A stretch of DNA of 64,000 bases from positions 13,285,586 to 13,349,585 of the forward strand of contig OZ024743.1 in the NCBI GenBank assembly GCA_964016885.1, written 5' to 3'. Shown here piece by piece: positions 23,151-36,043 of this stretch. A program made the translations under genes and the position numbers. Within the stretch, counting starts at the first letter, position 1, and each line of letters begins with the position of its first letter. This DNA is from Eledone cirrhosa. Lineage: Eukaryota > Mollusca > Cephalopoda > Octopoda > Eledonidae. The notes beneath the pieces were generated by a model. It saw only the letters and a list, made by a program, of their open reading frames with translations, made no database searches and was not told the origin of the DNA.

Positions 23151-24229
23151 CGGGTGTCTGCATAGTTTCAGCTAATATAATTTCCCTCATAAGACTTGGA
23201 TCGACGCATGAGTGTGGTAGAAAACACTTGCACAATTTGCTACGCAGTAAAATATTTACGGTTGTGATGTGAACGTTGTATCACATGTCTGAACAAGTCA
23301 TTCTGCCCAAACGCACACCGTAACACTGCTAATAGAATGGGACCCAATTATATGAGCTGCTACCATCTATAATACCGTGCACCATGTTATTCTGTATAAA
23401 CATTTGTAATATTTGGATCTGATTGCTTTCGTTCTCTGTCTAGTATATTTCGCCGTTTCATCAACGAGGGAAGAGTAGTCATCACAACCCATTTTAGATT
23501 ACCCGAGACTGGTAGGAAGGTAATGGAAGTGATCATCAAACCGGAGGCCTGTTCCTAATGTTTGCATATAGTGGAGTCCAATAAAGTCAACAAGAGTCAG
23601 ATGGTAGAGTTAAACTGGCTGATGTGTGAAATCTACTACCAAAGTGTGGGCGATATTTTTCTACGTCGTTGAATCTTTGGGCGACAAATTTACACAAGTA
23701 CAAGTCACAATAGTTGGAGAATTATAACGCCCATTAGTTTTAAATTCAATTTTACAAACGCTCGAATGTATGTGTTGCATATATAGAACTCGATATTTTC
23801 TATAATATTTACCAGTAAATCTATTTAGCGTATTGGAGCGCCCCATTCAACACAGCATTATCAATTCATTGACACTTAATACTTCATTGTCTTAATGCAT
23901 TCATCTATGTAGAGAAGATTTATATTTGTTTCAAATGCTATGTAATATTTTCATATGGAAATAGACAAATAGTTTGCTTGAAATAGGTATTCAATGACAG
24001 AAAGCATACGGGAATGCGTACAATATTATAGGTATACCAGTACTAACTTGCTGATTTACATTTATACAGAAATACACATATATACTTAAACGTATTTAAA
24101 ACTCCTCGATTCTAAATCAATTCATATTTGCATTACTGATCTTTCGTTAGTTTTGAAGCTGAGCATTCAGTTGTCCGATTAAGTAAATGCCCGACATTTT
24201 ATGTTAGCGTGTAAATGGCTGAGTATTCT
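23151..24229. other. No recognisable feature
   Basis: AT-rich; short frames only and no repeat family identified. Confidence 0.4.
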
Positions 24230-24305
24230 ACAAATACGTAATTCCCAAGCCGAATCAGCGTGACACAATATATAGCAAGGCTGGGTCTTCAAAGTAGCAA
24301 TACAA
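24230..24305 (+). repeat. Dispersed repeat family X, copy 3
   Basis: acgtaattcccaagccgaat, cagcgtgacacaatatatag and caaggctgggtcttcaaagt match copy 2 (20515-20612) with scattered substitutions. Confidence 0.7.
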
Positions 24306-24970
24306 TCAATTCAATGAGTTTTCGAACAGTTTCTCCCTGCATACTTACACATGCAAAGTTTGTGTCAACTCTATGCTAGAGTAAGAACACTTGCCGAATA
24401 TATCTCACAGTGGGATTGATTTAGCGACATACTGATTGTGAAGCGAACATCTTAACATATATGCCATGCCTGCATCTATATTTCTTTTACTAAAGTCTGC
24501 TGTCGGCACACGTGAGACTGTAACAAAAAGCCAAGCATAGTATAATATATTTGTTAATCACTTCAGTACAGGTCTTATAACGAAAGTGTCAATAGGAGAG
24601 AATTTATATTTAATACGAAAAATCTATTGTATAATGTACACTGAAAGAGGAAACGTATGATCAAAGGCATCTAACACCGACTATTTGAGGAGGAAGGGTA
24701 TTGAGGAGTACATTATCTCATGCATATCCGTCTCATTTTAAAGAGTATGTAGCTGAATTTTAGGGATATTTAGCTATGTTTTCGCGCAAAACCAGTGTTT
24801 GTGAAGAGGTCTTCTCGCTTCTGCTTGCAAGATAATCACAGACTGAAAAACCGATTGAATATTGTAGTGAAACTACTTCCCTTTTAATGTCCTCTGAAGG
24901 ACAGCAAATCTTATGGAATACATTCAAAAATATTTCTTTTTTACAAACATATTCGTAGTTATATGAATAA
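24306..24970. other. No recognisable feature
   Basis: No coding or repeat signal recognised. Confidence 0.4.
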
Positions 24971-25072
24971 ATAATTGTTTCTACTTTTGGCCCAAGGCCA
25001 GCAATTACCTAGTGCATTACTGGTACTTTATTTTATCGACCCCGTAAGGATGAAAGGCAAAGTTAACCGCGA
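24971..25072 (-). mobile_element. OR/OK-type SINE, 3' half
   Basis: Minus-strand tail and body (complement of gtttctacttttggcccaag through ggatgaaaggcaaagttaac). It stops before the B-box, a 5'-truncated insertion. Confidence 0.85.
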
Positions 25073-27138
25073 CATAATGGTATCTAAAATGGAACGACAC
25101 AAATTTAAGGCAAATAGGACTATCTGAAGTATTTTCTTACTAGCTCTCCTTTTGAAAGCTAAATGTATTCTGCAATTATCCTCTCTACGGTAGAGGAACT
25201 GATGTCCTATCAATGCAGTCTTGCGACACTCACGCATGGAAATGTTTTTCATAATCCGGCTATAGAAATCTAATCAACTCGAGTGTGCGTTATTTATGAG
25301 AAAGTTATATTCTACGCCGTATGTGAATTGTTCTAAAGAATTCTATACGCTATAAGATTAATTGAGAAATACATTAAAATATCAGTCAAATATTATATAA
25401 GTGGGATATTACAGAATATTCTGACGTTGTTGGTATTGACAGAAGGCACTTGTTGATAAATAACCCAACCTGAACTTTGTATTTCGAAGAGTATTTCTTT
25501 TATAATCCAGGATTTCTTTTTAAATACGAATTATTTATTTATTTAATCAATTATATTTTACAAAAACAAGTTACATAATGATGGAAATATGAAGAAGAAA
25601 AGATAAAGACAAAATTAATTAAGGAACAGCGGGGATGGTGTAAAGAAGGGCAGATCAGGCTGTAAATGAAAGTAGAGGAAAGGACTTTAAATGCCATACA
25701 TGAGGAAAAAAAGGGAAAAAGCAAAGATTATTAGGCCATGATAGAAAGAGAAGGGGAAGGGGAGAGTTTGAGAGGCTCTATTACTCGGGGGGGTTCAGCT
25801 GCGCCCTACGGACAAAACTCCAAAGGCATTTCCGCGGACAATGACTAGCGACAACAGCTACCCCACCTCCCGGGGTTCCTTCTTCAGACAGGCTGCTGAC
25901 GTTCCGATTCAATATCAGTAGAAATTATGAACAAACAACACATTGTTGATGTTAAGATTGCAAGATGTGGCTGATTAATTCTTGCCGATTTCTATTAAAA
26001 AGTTGACAAAAAATATTATCAGCAACTGACAACAGTCTTCAGATAATATCTTTACTTGTTAACAATAAAAATAATATCATTACTTTTTAATTATAAAATT
26101 AAATATAGCTGAGATTCTGTGTTTCTATATGAATCAGGGGATCTAGTTTACAACCATATGCTTAGTATCGTGCAAGAAATAATTATTTTTACCATGAACA
26201 ACAGGGAACAGCGGTAACTGAGCTATTAACTCATTCAAACACTAAACCAAGGCATTATCGACTGAGTTTAATTCAAAATTAAAAGAATCTTAAGTTTACA
26301 AAAGGATTTGTAAATTATTTCAAATGAAATTATATATTTCACCAACTGCCATCAGGACAAAGCGAAAATATAAATCATTCAACATTGTAGATGATGTACA
26401 TAACATTCCAATCTGCGAGTAGTCGAGTAAAAATATGCAAGATATTTCAATAAGATTTACAATGCAGCATATACATGTTATCTAAATCAAGTAGCTGCTA
26501 TCTAAACGAAGCAGGCGTTTTTCTTTTAAATTTCAACAAATCATGGTTGTTCTTTAGTAATCCATTTTGTCTCAGCTCATTTATATTACAAATAATCTTG
26601 GGTATGCCATGAATGCCACAACCATGCATTTCCTTTCTCTTTCGGTCTGAAAATATATAATAAAAAAAATCAATATTACTCATTTATAATCCGAGGGACA
26701 TTTAGTTGGTAGATTCAATGTTCTTGACAGCTCTAAAGAAATCTATTGTCAATGTTTGTCAGAATCCATAAGCTGGAGTAGAGTGATGCCAAATGTTCGA
26801 TGATAAATAAATAAATAAATACAGATAAATTTTATTTCAATGTAGATATGACACATCACGGAATCTTCGTACGTGATCGATGGGGAATATCTACCATTTT
26901 CAAATTCAGGGCTCAAAGAACCACCTAAAACGCAAAAGTTATACATACATACACACACATACATACATATATACATATATACATATTTTCTTACACACGA
27001 AAGAAATTATATAAATACTCAAAGATAATAATTCTTTCTAAGTTTATATAGGAAGCATAAACTTAGAATTCACAGTATTTCATAACTGGTTCGATTTTAC
27101 CTCAAATATCCAGTTTATATTTTGTGTTGTTAAAACTT
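25073..27138. other. No gene recognised
   Basis: Mostly AT-rich. The stretch 25780-25910 is markedly more GC-rich (cgggggggttcagctgcgcc) and may be part of a repeat with no second copy in this window. (AAAT)n occurs near 26805-26820. Short minus-strand frames at 26498-26976 have no recognised domain. Confidence 0.4.
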
Positions 27139-27300
27139 AATCGGCAAATTGGTGGAGTCATTAGAGTATAGAAGGATGCTTTGTGAGATTTATCATATGT
27201 CTCTATTACTTGGGCTCAAATATTGCCGAATAACTTTGCCTTTTTTCCTTAAAATAAAGTAAAAATCCAGGTCAATGATGTAGGATAATTTCTAGAATGT
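27139..27300 (+). mobile_element. OR2-like SINE, strongly diverged
   Basis: Motif order is preserved: a head-like ttggtggagtcattagagta, B-box-like ggctcaaatattgccga (27211-27227), body actttgccttttttccttaa and aaataaagta. A second partial head-like piece follows at about 27310-27365. Confidence 0.5.
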
Positions 27301-27365
27301 CAGTTGAGATGCCTTGCGATATTTATTCCAGTTCTGCGCGTTGTGAGTTCTAGGCATCTAGAATT

Positions 27366-28220
27366 AGTCCGTTACCTGCTTTTCTTCTACTACCACCTTA
27401 TTTCTGAGTGCTTTTAATGAAGTTATTGTTATTGCAAGTATTCTAGCCAGGTCTCTTGTTCCATGGATAGCCTCCTGCCTTCTTCTTATCAACATCATAG
27501 AACATCAAAAGAGGACGATGGATGCTACATTGCACCTCATAACTAAGCCAGGAAAATGACTTTCAGATCGTGACGACTTCATCTGTCGATATGTGGACTA
27601 CATGTAAGGATAAATTATCTAATATCTCATTCATTTTCCTATATTGGTAGTGCGTGATTTGAAGATGTAGCTGCTCTTTCCGGATGGTCTATCGAGCAAG
27701 TAGAATTCTGCTCATTTGTGGTCAATCGTAGTCACTCCATACCAAGCTAGAAATATACGATTTTTCATTAGATGTACTTTTAAGCGCTATAATGGCCAGC
27801 TTCATGACATGCTAATCATTTCCAATTCAAGGTACGGAGAAAGAATTGTATGTCACAGATCTTTGTATCTGTGTGTCATTCCATGAATTTGTAACCTTAT
27901 GTCTGAGAAAAAATTCAATTCTACCCGGAGTTCGGGACGAGGTTTAGTGAATTGCTTTTTAATATCCTTTAAGGACTTAAATATTTAAATATTTAAATGT
28001 TTGTTTGGCATTTCAGGATGGGATAATTTTCTCTGACTCTTACCTATATATAAAGTCCCATGTCTCTTGCGACGGATGGACCGTAGTAAACTCGTTTTCT
28101 TAAACAAATGTATTGCATTTATTTAAGAAAAATATATTCCATTTATTTAAACTTACTAAAGATAAACTTCGTTTTTCAATGCCATTTACATTCCAGTTCA
28201 ATTTGATCTCCGTTGATAAG
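27366..28220. other. No recognisable feature
   Basis: Mixed-composition DNA without an open frame or recognised repeat. Confidence 0.35.
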
Positions 28221-28240
28221 AGCCTGTTTTGGCTATTAAT

Positions 28241-28424
28241 TGTTTCTACGTTTTGGCACACGGCCAGCAATTACCCAGTGCATTACTAGTACTTTATTTT
28301 AGCGACCCCGTATGGATGAAAGGCAAAGTTAACCTCGGCGGGATTTGAACTCAGATCATAAAGGGACGTAACTCTATGCTTCAAGGCATGGTGTCCGACT
28401 CTCTACCGATACTGCCAATCCACC
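28241..28424 (-). mobile_element. OR/OK-type SINE with perfect 20-bp TSD
   Basis: Full minus-strand copy from tail (tgtttctacgttttggcaca) to head (ctctaccgatactgccaatc). It lies between two identical 20-bp direct repeats at 28221-28240 and 28425-28444 (agcctgttttggctattaat). The perfect duplication and low divergence indicate recent retroposition. Confidence 0.95.
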
Positions 28425-28570
28425 AGCCTGTTTTGGCTATTAATGATTCTAAAACTGGTTCATTGAGAGTGGAATTTTAAGGGAGGTCTATAAACAATGA
28501 TTTCGATCTCAGAGACTTAATTAATACTGCAAGATAGGTTGACTTTCTCTTTTCTGATACTAGTAATAAT

Positions 28571-28730
28571 TGTTTCTACTTTTGGCACAAGGCCAGCAAT
28601 TATCCAGTACATTACTGGTACTCTATTTTATCGACCCCGTAAGGATGAAAGGCAAAGTGAACCTCGGCGGGATTTGAACTCAGACCGTAAAGCATGGCGT
28701 CCGACTCTCTACCGATACTGCCAATCCACC
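28571..28730 (-). mobile_element. OR/OK-type SINE, first of a tandem pair
   Basis: Minus-strand copy, tail to head, with a short internal deletion in the head (gaccgtaaagcatggcg). Flanked by actagtaataat at 28559-28570 and 28731-28742. Confidence 0.92.
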
Positions 28731-28742
28731 ACTAGTAATAAT

Positions 28743-28841
28743 TGTTTCTACTTTAGGCACAAGGCCAGCAAATACCCAGTGCATTACTGGTACTTTATGT
28801 TATCGACCGCGTAAGGATGAAAGGCAAAGTCAACCTCGGCC
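28743..28841 (-). mobile_element. OR/OK-type SINE, second of a tandem pair, 5'-truncated
   Basis: Starts directly after the shared repeat actagtaataat (28731-28742), carries tail and body to caaagtcaacctcggc, and is followed by a third actagtaataat at 28842-28853. The tRNA head is missing. Confidence 0.9.
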
Positions 28842-28853
28842 ACTAGTAATAAT

Positions 28854-29285
28854 GATATGTAGGAGGACCCATGAATATTTAACATTTTATAAATTTTCTT
28901 ATTTCTATTTTAATGCATATATTTATATTACATTTTTTAGAAGAACTTAGATGAATTGAATATTTTCTTCACTAAATGTATTCGAAGAATATTCAGAAGA
29001 GAGCATATTTCGCATGTAAACAATGTTTCTCTTGTATTTATTTGTCAAAGTAAAGATTTTAAAATAGACGAAAAAGTTCTGTTTCAAGTTCAGAGCAAGG
29101 GTGAATACTATTTGCGAAAAAGGTTCTAAGTATCTCCAACAAATGCATTGATTTGTTTGTTGTGGATATCTATTGTATCTAGTTTCACTCTAGCACCTGT
29201 CTGTGCTCTTTAGAAAAATTGTATAAAATTCATAGGATTCGTTGACATATAGTCTAAGCCTAAGTGATAATTGAAAAGGAATAAC
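28854..29285. other. No recognisable feature
   Basis: AT-rich spacer between SINEs. Confidence 0.4.
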
Positions 29286-29297
29286 ATTATTTCTTTT

Positions 29298-29465
29298 GGC
29301 AGTATCGGAAGAGCGTCAGAAACCATGCTTTGCAGTTATGGCGCTTTACGTTCTGAATTCAAATCCACCGAGGTTAACTTTGCCTTTAACTTACGGGGTT
29401 GATAAAATAAAGTACTAGTAATGCACTGGGATAATTGCTGGCTTTGTGCCAAAGATAGAAACAAT
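29298..29465 (+). mobile_element. OR/OK-type SINE with 11-bp TSD
   Basis: Head ggcagtatcggaagagcgtc, B-box gaattcaaatccacc near 29346, body ggttgataaaataaagta and tail gtgccaaagatagaaacaat. Flanked by attatttcttt at 29286-29296 and 29464-29474. Confidence 0.9.
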
Positions 29466-29470
29466 TATTT

Positions 29471-29560
29471 CTTTATTTTAAAATTATTTTTCGGCCCGAC
29501 TTTATTTTAAACTTATTTTTCGGCTCGACTTTATTTTCAAATTACTTTTCGGCTCGACTG
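29471..29560 (+). repeat. Three tandem copies of a 29-bp unit
   Basis: The unit ttattttnaanttatttttc plus ggctcgact is repeated three times directly after the SINE tail. It ends at gaaaattgatagagg. Confidence 0.85.
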
Positions 29561-29710
29561 AAAATTGATAGAGGGAAAATGCTTTTACGTATTTAGTATG
29601 TGAATTGAAATCCCTCCAGACTTATACTTTAGCGACACATTATGTATTCGAGTCGATTTAATCGATTATATCGTCTTCCAGCTTCTAGGTCTTGTGCCGT
29701 TACAAATAAA
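29561..29710 (+). mobile_element. OR2-like SINE, diverged
   Basis: Head-like gatagagggaaaatgctttt, B-box-like gaattgaaatccctcc (29603-29618), body gagtcgatttaatcgattat and tail ctaggtcttgtgccg. Confidence 0.55.
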
Positions 29711-30477
<767 letters not shown>

Positions 30478-30499
30478 GCGCGCGGGTGTATGAGTGTTA

Positions 30500-31390
30500 A
30501 AAATCAAACTTTGAATCCTAATAGATTACGTAAAATTTTATGTAGTCTTTTTTACAGCGGAGTGATATATATAGCCTTTAGTAGTGAAGGTATTCTCTGG
30601 CTGAGTAATATGTGCCGGAAGGCCTGGATCGCAGGAAAGGCACCGAAGCAATGGGAGACAAGGACGTTGTTCCAATCAGAGAGGGATCTTCTTGTTAAAC
30701 CTTCCCCGTAAACTTTGTGCTAAGTGTATGGCAAAGAGATGCTGGGAGCTTGTCGAGTCACTCTACATGTGAATGCGCAGGGCACTATACATGTGAATGG
30801 AGTTCCACTGAAGCATATAGAGACGGTTAAGTATCTTGGGGCCGTGTTCACAAATGATGAATTTAGTGCATGGATAATAGGAGCTGGTGCAGTAATACGA
30901 CAGCTTCAGCATTCAGTAATCAGAAGAAGGGAGGTAGGCGTAAAAGCCAAACTCGCTATCTTCAATTCGGTATTCGTGCCAAACATTGCCTATGGAAATG
31001 GATCTTAGGTAATGACCGAAAGAAAACGATCGTAAATTCATGCGACCAGGAGGACTTAGAAGTAACGTTACTCGATAGAGTGCGTAGCTCGGAGACCCAG
31101 AGTGTCAGTCTAGGTAGAGCAGCTATTTCCTCGAATTGAGAGATCAAAGGTCCAATACTATGGGCATGCGGTTAGAATGTCTGAGGAATGAATCACTGGA
31201 CAGATTCTACAGGAAACACCAACCGGCAGATGACCCAGTTGTAGACCCCGACCAATATGTTTGGATAACATCTATGAGCTTGGCTGGTCTTGATTGGGGA
31301 TCCAGCCGGATCAGCTGGAAACGGTTGCTTCCAACAGAACCCGCTGGAAGGAGAGTTTGATGATTCTGCCCCTACGACCCTCTCAAGAAT
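30500..31390 (+). pseudogene. Non-LTR retrotransposon RT/C-terminal domain, frameshifted (RTE-type likely)
   Basis: Four frame pieces together form the 3' part of a LINE ORF2. LSNMCRKAWIAGKAPKQWET (30594-30660) is the region ahead of the RT catalytic core. VNGVPLKHIETVKYLGAVFT (about 30797-30856) is the post-catalytic sequence. EVTLLDRVRSSE and the out-of-frame YYGHAVRMS match the conserved stretch ahead of GRPRTRW in RTE-like elements. A final frame ends LDNIYELGWS*LGIQPDQLE with an in-frame TGA near 31293 and reaches TAA near 31388. The YADD core between the first two pieces is deleted. Clade is uncertain. Confidence 0.75.
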
Positions 31391-31429
31391 AAGTGAGCGA
31401 AGAAGAAGTGATATATATATATATATACA

Positions 31430-32070
31430 TATTATAAACAACTTAGGACAACCCAAGGAAGAAGAAACCAAGAACTGGTCATACCATTTATAATGACACA
31501 CAACCCATGTCACCAGAATATCTTCAACACTGCCAAAGCAAACCTACCGATCATTGTTCAAAGAAATGAATTAAAAGGTTTAATCCCAGACCGAGCTTTG
31601 ATTCTTAGTAAAAGACAGCCGAAAAATTTGAAACAATTACTAACAAAGGCAAAGTTTGACCTTAACAACAAATACCAATCATTCACTGTATCTAAATGCA
31701 ATGATAGTCGATGTGGCATATGTCAGTTCATACATACTGCTCAATATATGAACACAAAAACTGGAAAAATATTCCCAAATGCAAATATGAACAGCAAAAG
31801 CAGAAATCTAATTTACTGCATTAAATGCCCGAATTGTGAAGAACTATATGTCGGTCAAACTGGAAATGCACTATCGGAACGTGCATAGGTGCACCGACAG
31901 CAAATCAGAGACCCAAATGTCCGTCAGATACTCCTGAGTAACCATCTAGCAGCGTGTGGTTAGAAAATATTTATATTTCCATTCTACAAACTACACAGCC
32001 CAAGTGAAATCAAGAGAAAAATTAAAGAAAAGAATTTTATTGATAAATTCCAACCCAAGCTAAATGAACA
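31430..32070 (+). pseudogene. Penelope-like element C-terminus with GIY-YIG endonuclease, broken
   Basis: The frame 31493-31888 reads IPFIMTHNP (just upstream of the first ATG), LKGLIPDRALILSKRQPKNLKQLLTKAKF, CNDSRCGICQFI (CxxC-type zinc-binding linker) and LIYCIKCPNCEELYVGQTGN, the GIY-YIG core with its preceding CxxC pair. A stop/frameshift at about 31887 follows. The other frame continues with VHRQQIRDPNV, LLSNHLAACG and the end DKFQPKLNEQ at about 32070. The reverse transcriptase part is missing. It directly follows a (TA)n tract at 31411-31426 and the LINE remnant. Confidence 0.85.
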
Positions 32071-32075
32071 ATAAT

Positions 32076-32157
32076 AATTGTTTCTACTTTAGGCACAAGG
32101 CCAGCAATTATCCAGTACATTACTGGTACTTTATTTTATCGACCCCGTAAGGATGAA
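32076..32157 (-). mobile_element. OR/OK-type SINE 3' end
   Basis: Only the tail and first body block (complement of tgtttctactttaggcacaa to ggatgaa). Flanked by aataataat on both sides, so a severely 5'-truncated insertion. Confidence 0.85.
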
Positions 32158-32591
32158 ATAATAATGCTTAGGGGTATTACTTATACTATGACTACGCCTA
32201 CGACCATGTCGTCTACCTCCACTGAATAACAATAATAATAATAATAAAAGTGATGTTGATGTTGATTACTGAAGATTTTTTATAAAAACCCTAGAAAATG
32301 GTATTTTCATCATTTCTAAAAATAGCAAAACAATTGATGTTTTGTATAGGGACAAATAGAAGTCGTTAACCAACCGTGATGCTTAAACCAATCAGCTTTA
32401 GTAATCTAATGAAACCACACATCGATTGGTCGAAATACAGTTTCCAAAATTCTGTAGCCTCTTTTTGCTGTATATAAGGCACAGATTTTAGCCACCTCAT
32501 TACTGTTGAAATTTGCAAACCTGTTTGTCACCACTAAAGATTACCGAAGCATGAAAGTACTTTTTCAGTTAACATTTAACATTTAATATTC
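32158..32591. other. No recognisable feature
   Basis: AT-rich with an (AAT)n run near 32228-32247; nothing else recognised. Confidence 0.4.
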
Positions 32592-32830
32592 TGCCATACT
32601 GTTTGTTTGTTAGTTTGTTTACAAACAAACAAACCGAGCATTATAATAAATGTTCGGTAAACCGATACGTGCATATATATATATGTGTGCATGTATGTAT
32701 ATATATATACATACTACTGTACGTCTGTATACATATATGTATGTACGTATACATACATACATACTTACATTTAAGTAAGTGCCGTACTAAGAGTGAGAAA
32801 TGAAATTTCGTTTCATTCTATTCCATTCTA
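32592..32830 (+). repeat. Dispersed repeat family Y, copy 1
   Basis: Contains gagcattataataaatg, acatactactgtacgtctgt, aagtgccgtactaagagtga and gaaatgaaatttcgtttcat. The same blocks occur at 40083-40241 (same strand) and inverted at 39500-39610 and 39843-40040. Starts beside a GTTT/AAAC palindrome (32600-32635). Confidence 0.8.
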
Positions 32831-32911
32831 CCATACTATTTCATGATAATATCATTATAATTTTAAAGGATTGTAAATAAAACGATTAAATCAGACAAAA
32901 TTGGAATTCCT

Positions 32912-32919
<8 letters not shown>

Positions 32920-32984
<65 letters not shown>
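32920..32984. repeat. (TA)n microsatellite
   Basis: Perfect TA array of about 65 bp. Confidence 0.97.
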
Positions 32985-32986
<2 letters not shown>

Positions 32987-35490
32987 GATACAATGAGATG
33001 CATTTACAAATATGATCACTTAGGTTTTACATAGTTTTCACAAATGGCTATAAATCAACCTGGTGCTTTTTTTATATGAAATAATTATTTTGTTTTTATT
33101 ACATTTCTCTCTTTTCTTTTCGAAACCGAGTCTAATGTGTATTGTGGTGCCATTTACGTTGTTACTACCGTTTTATTTTCGTAGAAAATATATTGTTTCC
33201 AGTTAGCTCATTCGTTCCTTTTTATATGTATTAAGAAATAAAATTTTATGTCAACTAAGTTCCTTATATTACTTTTAATTCTGTATTATGATTTTTTTTA
33301 AATGGGCGATCTGAGTATTTTGTAAACTATAAACATTTTTTATGACCATCCTCATCATCGTCTTGGTTTTGTTTTTCCTTTTTCTGTTTTTGATATATTT
33401 CTTTTTTAATCTTCGGCTCATTCATATTGTTCTTTTTATCATTTATCGTCGTCAACCTGGTCTTAATATGGTCTTTTTCTTTTTTATCTTATGTTATGTT
33501 CCTTATTTAACGCTTACTTTTATTTAAACATTAATCACCGAGATTTTGCGTTGGACTTTGTGTATGTATGTAGATACTGAGAAGCAATTTTCAATCATTT
33601 ACCAGCTTTACAAGAAACATTTTCGAATTTAATCGCTCTATTTGAAGAACTTCAAAACAAAGTGTCTCAAAATATGATTCAAAGACAAATTTCATAAACT
33701 TCCGTTTTGGCTATATTTTGTTTTTATTTTGCTTTGCTTCTATTATTTGGTGTTGCTACTATTTTCGTTATTGTTGTTATTATTTCGTGTGATCTAGTTT
33801 TTACTTAGAGATCCATTCCAAAATTTATGTAACCATTTAAGTATTAAGAGACTGGCTACATATTCTGAATCAATAAATCAAGCAGCTATGTAGTTAATAT
33901 GCATTTAACATAGAACGCCACCAGAGCAATCATATAGTATCTTTCTTTTTTTTCTTATTCTTAGCCATTACCGAAAATGTTTGTGATATACTTGAATATA
34001 TACCATATATTAAGGTGGCTAAATGGCTGAAGTTTTTCTCTATGATACTATGTCTTTCCATCGCATCATGTGATTTTACTGTTGCACCACGCAAAACAAT
34101 AAGTTAACAATTTCCACTGCTGGAAACTACAGCTCGTTTTGGTTATTTTCGTTGAAGAGCATACAGGCAAGAGGCAAACCACTGATTCAGTTGATAGTAG
34201 TTTATATATCTACAGCGAGAAGGAATTCGTCTATTAAGACCTGACAATACATGAGCAACATCAACTACGAGGTTGGATATTACAAGAAATTTCGATCTAA
34301 CGAAGGAAATTCTGTGTTTGTTACACAACGCGCTTGAAATGACAGCCAAATTTTCCTTAAATCAGATAGACTCTTATGTTATAGATACTGAATTGTCATG
34401 AATAGAAAATATTTGATCATAAGACTGCTAAATCAGGATGATTTTCTCGAACAGAATCAACTGAGTGTGTGGTGTAACACCATCAACAGAAGAGCTGAAT
34501 TATGCCAAAGAGGTTATGGTTATTTTTGCTACCATTATTTTAATACTATTGTAAGTATTGCAGCATATACTAAGATGACGCATTGAATATATTTTGGTTT
34601 TATTAGAACTTGTCATGGAGAAAATACATTAACATATTTGCTAAAGTCATGATGAGAGAATAACTAAGAAAATGTAGAGTATTATACAAGAATTAGCGCA
34701 GAAATCTAGCATATTTTATAAAAACAATTACTGAATAATGCAATTTATATAAAACAAAGTATGTTTTATTAATAAAAGTAAATGTACCAAATGTGTTATA
34801 GTATTACAATAATTCTTTGTAACGTAAATGAGGAAAAAACTAATATTCCGAATGTTCAGTTTACTCGGCCGTACCAACGATATGATAAAAGCACTTTATA
34901 CACCTAAAAGAGAATAATCAATTGGAGAGGCTTTACAAAAGAAGCGATAATGTCACTATTCCTCCTGAAAGTTTCGTATAATAGTTGTATGGTAAAGTAA
35001 TATATCACGGCATTAGTTGATCTAACATGCAACAAAACTCCATTCTTTTATTTCTACTGTGAATATTGAGAACATTTCACTGTTAGATATTTCAGGGTTC
35101 AATAAGCTCAATGAACGACTAGAATTCAATAGGCAATCTCTTTGAATTTAAAACCCTGATAAATGAACCAAGTTCAAAATATTGTATATGCCTCGGCATG
35201 CAATATTTCAATAGTGCTTCGTACTATGATTCAAAACGAGAGCATCATCAATAATATGGCTTATTGTTTTAGAAGACACCCAATAGCGGTCGTAAAGATC
35301 ATTTGAAAATTAGTTCAGTCCACTTCATTGACTAAAAATATGTTTTGGTAGATTATGTATTGAGCAATTTCTCTAAATCTTTGCACAAGTCTAAATTCCC
35401 AAACTGAAACCTAACAATGAAGTGTGATGGAATCTGAAGAAGGATGCTTCAAAATACCAGGTCTTTCTCAGGAAAAGGAGTAGGGATTAA
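32985..35490. other. No gene recognised
   Basis: 2.5 kb of AT-rich DNA. Frames of about 60 codons exist on both strands but are compositionally biased and have no domain. No SINE copy was recognised here. Confidence 0.4.
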
Positions 35491-35494
35491 ATGC

Positions 35495-35700
35495 TTATAT
35501 ATATATATACATATATTTTTTTAATGTGTATTTGGTGTATACGTTCGTATGTGTGCGGCGTGTACAGGCGTTACGTGGGCTCTGTATGTGCGCGCGGGTT
35601 TTTTTTTATGTACGTGCTTGTATTTGCATACCCATGGCGAGTGTTTTCGCGTATGCTTGTGTATGTACGTATATGGATGCGTGTATGTATATATTTAATT
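35495..35700. repeat. TATG/TGCG low-complexity tract
   Basis: Imperfect TA/TG/GTAT repeats give cysteine/tyrosine-rich frames without biological support. Confidence 0.6.
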
Positions 35701-35762
35701 TCAATTACCTCTGTATTTTATTTACTTTTTTTTAACTCTGAAGCCAAGAATCATTCGGTTTC

Positions 35763-36043
35763 CTAAATAGAATTTTAGTCTACGACTTCAGTTATACCAT
35801 TTGCGTGGTTTTGTCTTTGCGTGTAATTGTTCTCATTGATCCACATAATGACGTATTATCTTCGTTTTTACGTTCATTGCCAGAGAACGTCTCCATGAAC
35901 CACCTAATAGAATATTAGTCTACGACTTCATTTATACCATAAACGTGGTTTTGTCTTTGCGTGTAATTGTTTTCACCACCCCAAATAATGACGTATTATC
36001 TTCGTTTTTTTTCGCTCTTTGCCAGGGAACGTTTCCACGAACC
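35763..36043 (+). repeat. Tandem duplication, 140-bp unit
   Basis: tagtctacgacttcagttat recurs 140 bp later as tagtctacgacttcatttat. Likewise gtggttttgtctttgcgtgt, aatgacgtattatcttcg and gccaggraacgttt are paired at the same offset. Two copies with moderate divergence. Confidence 0.88.
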
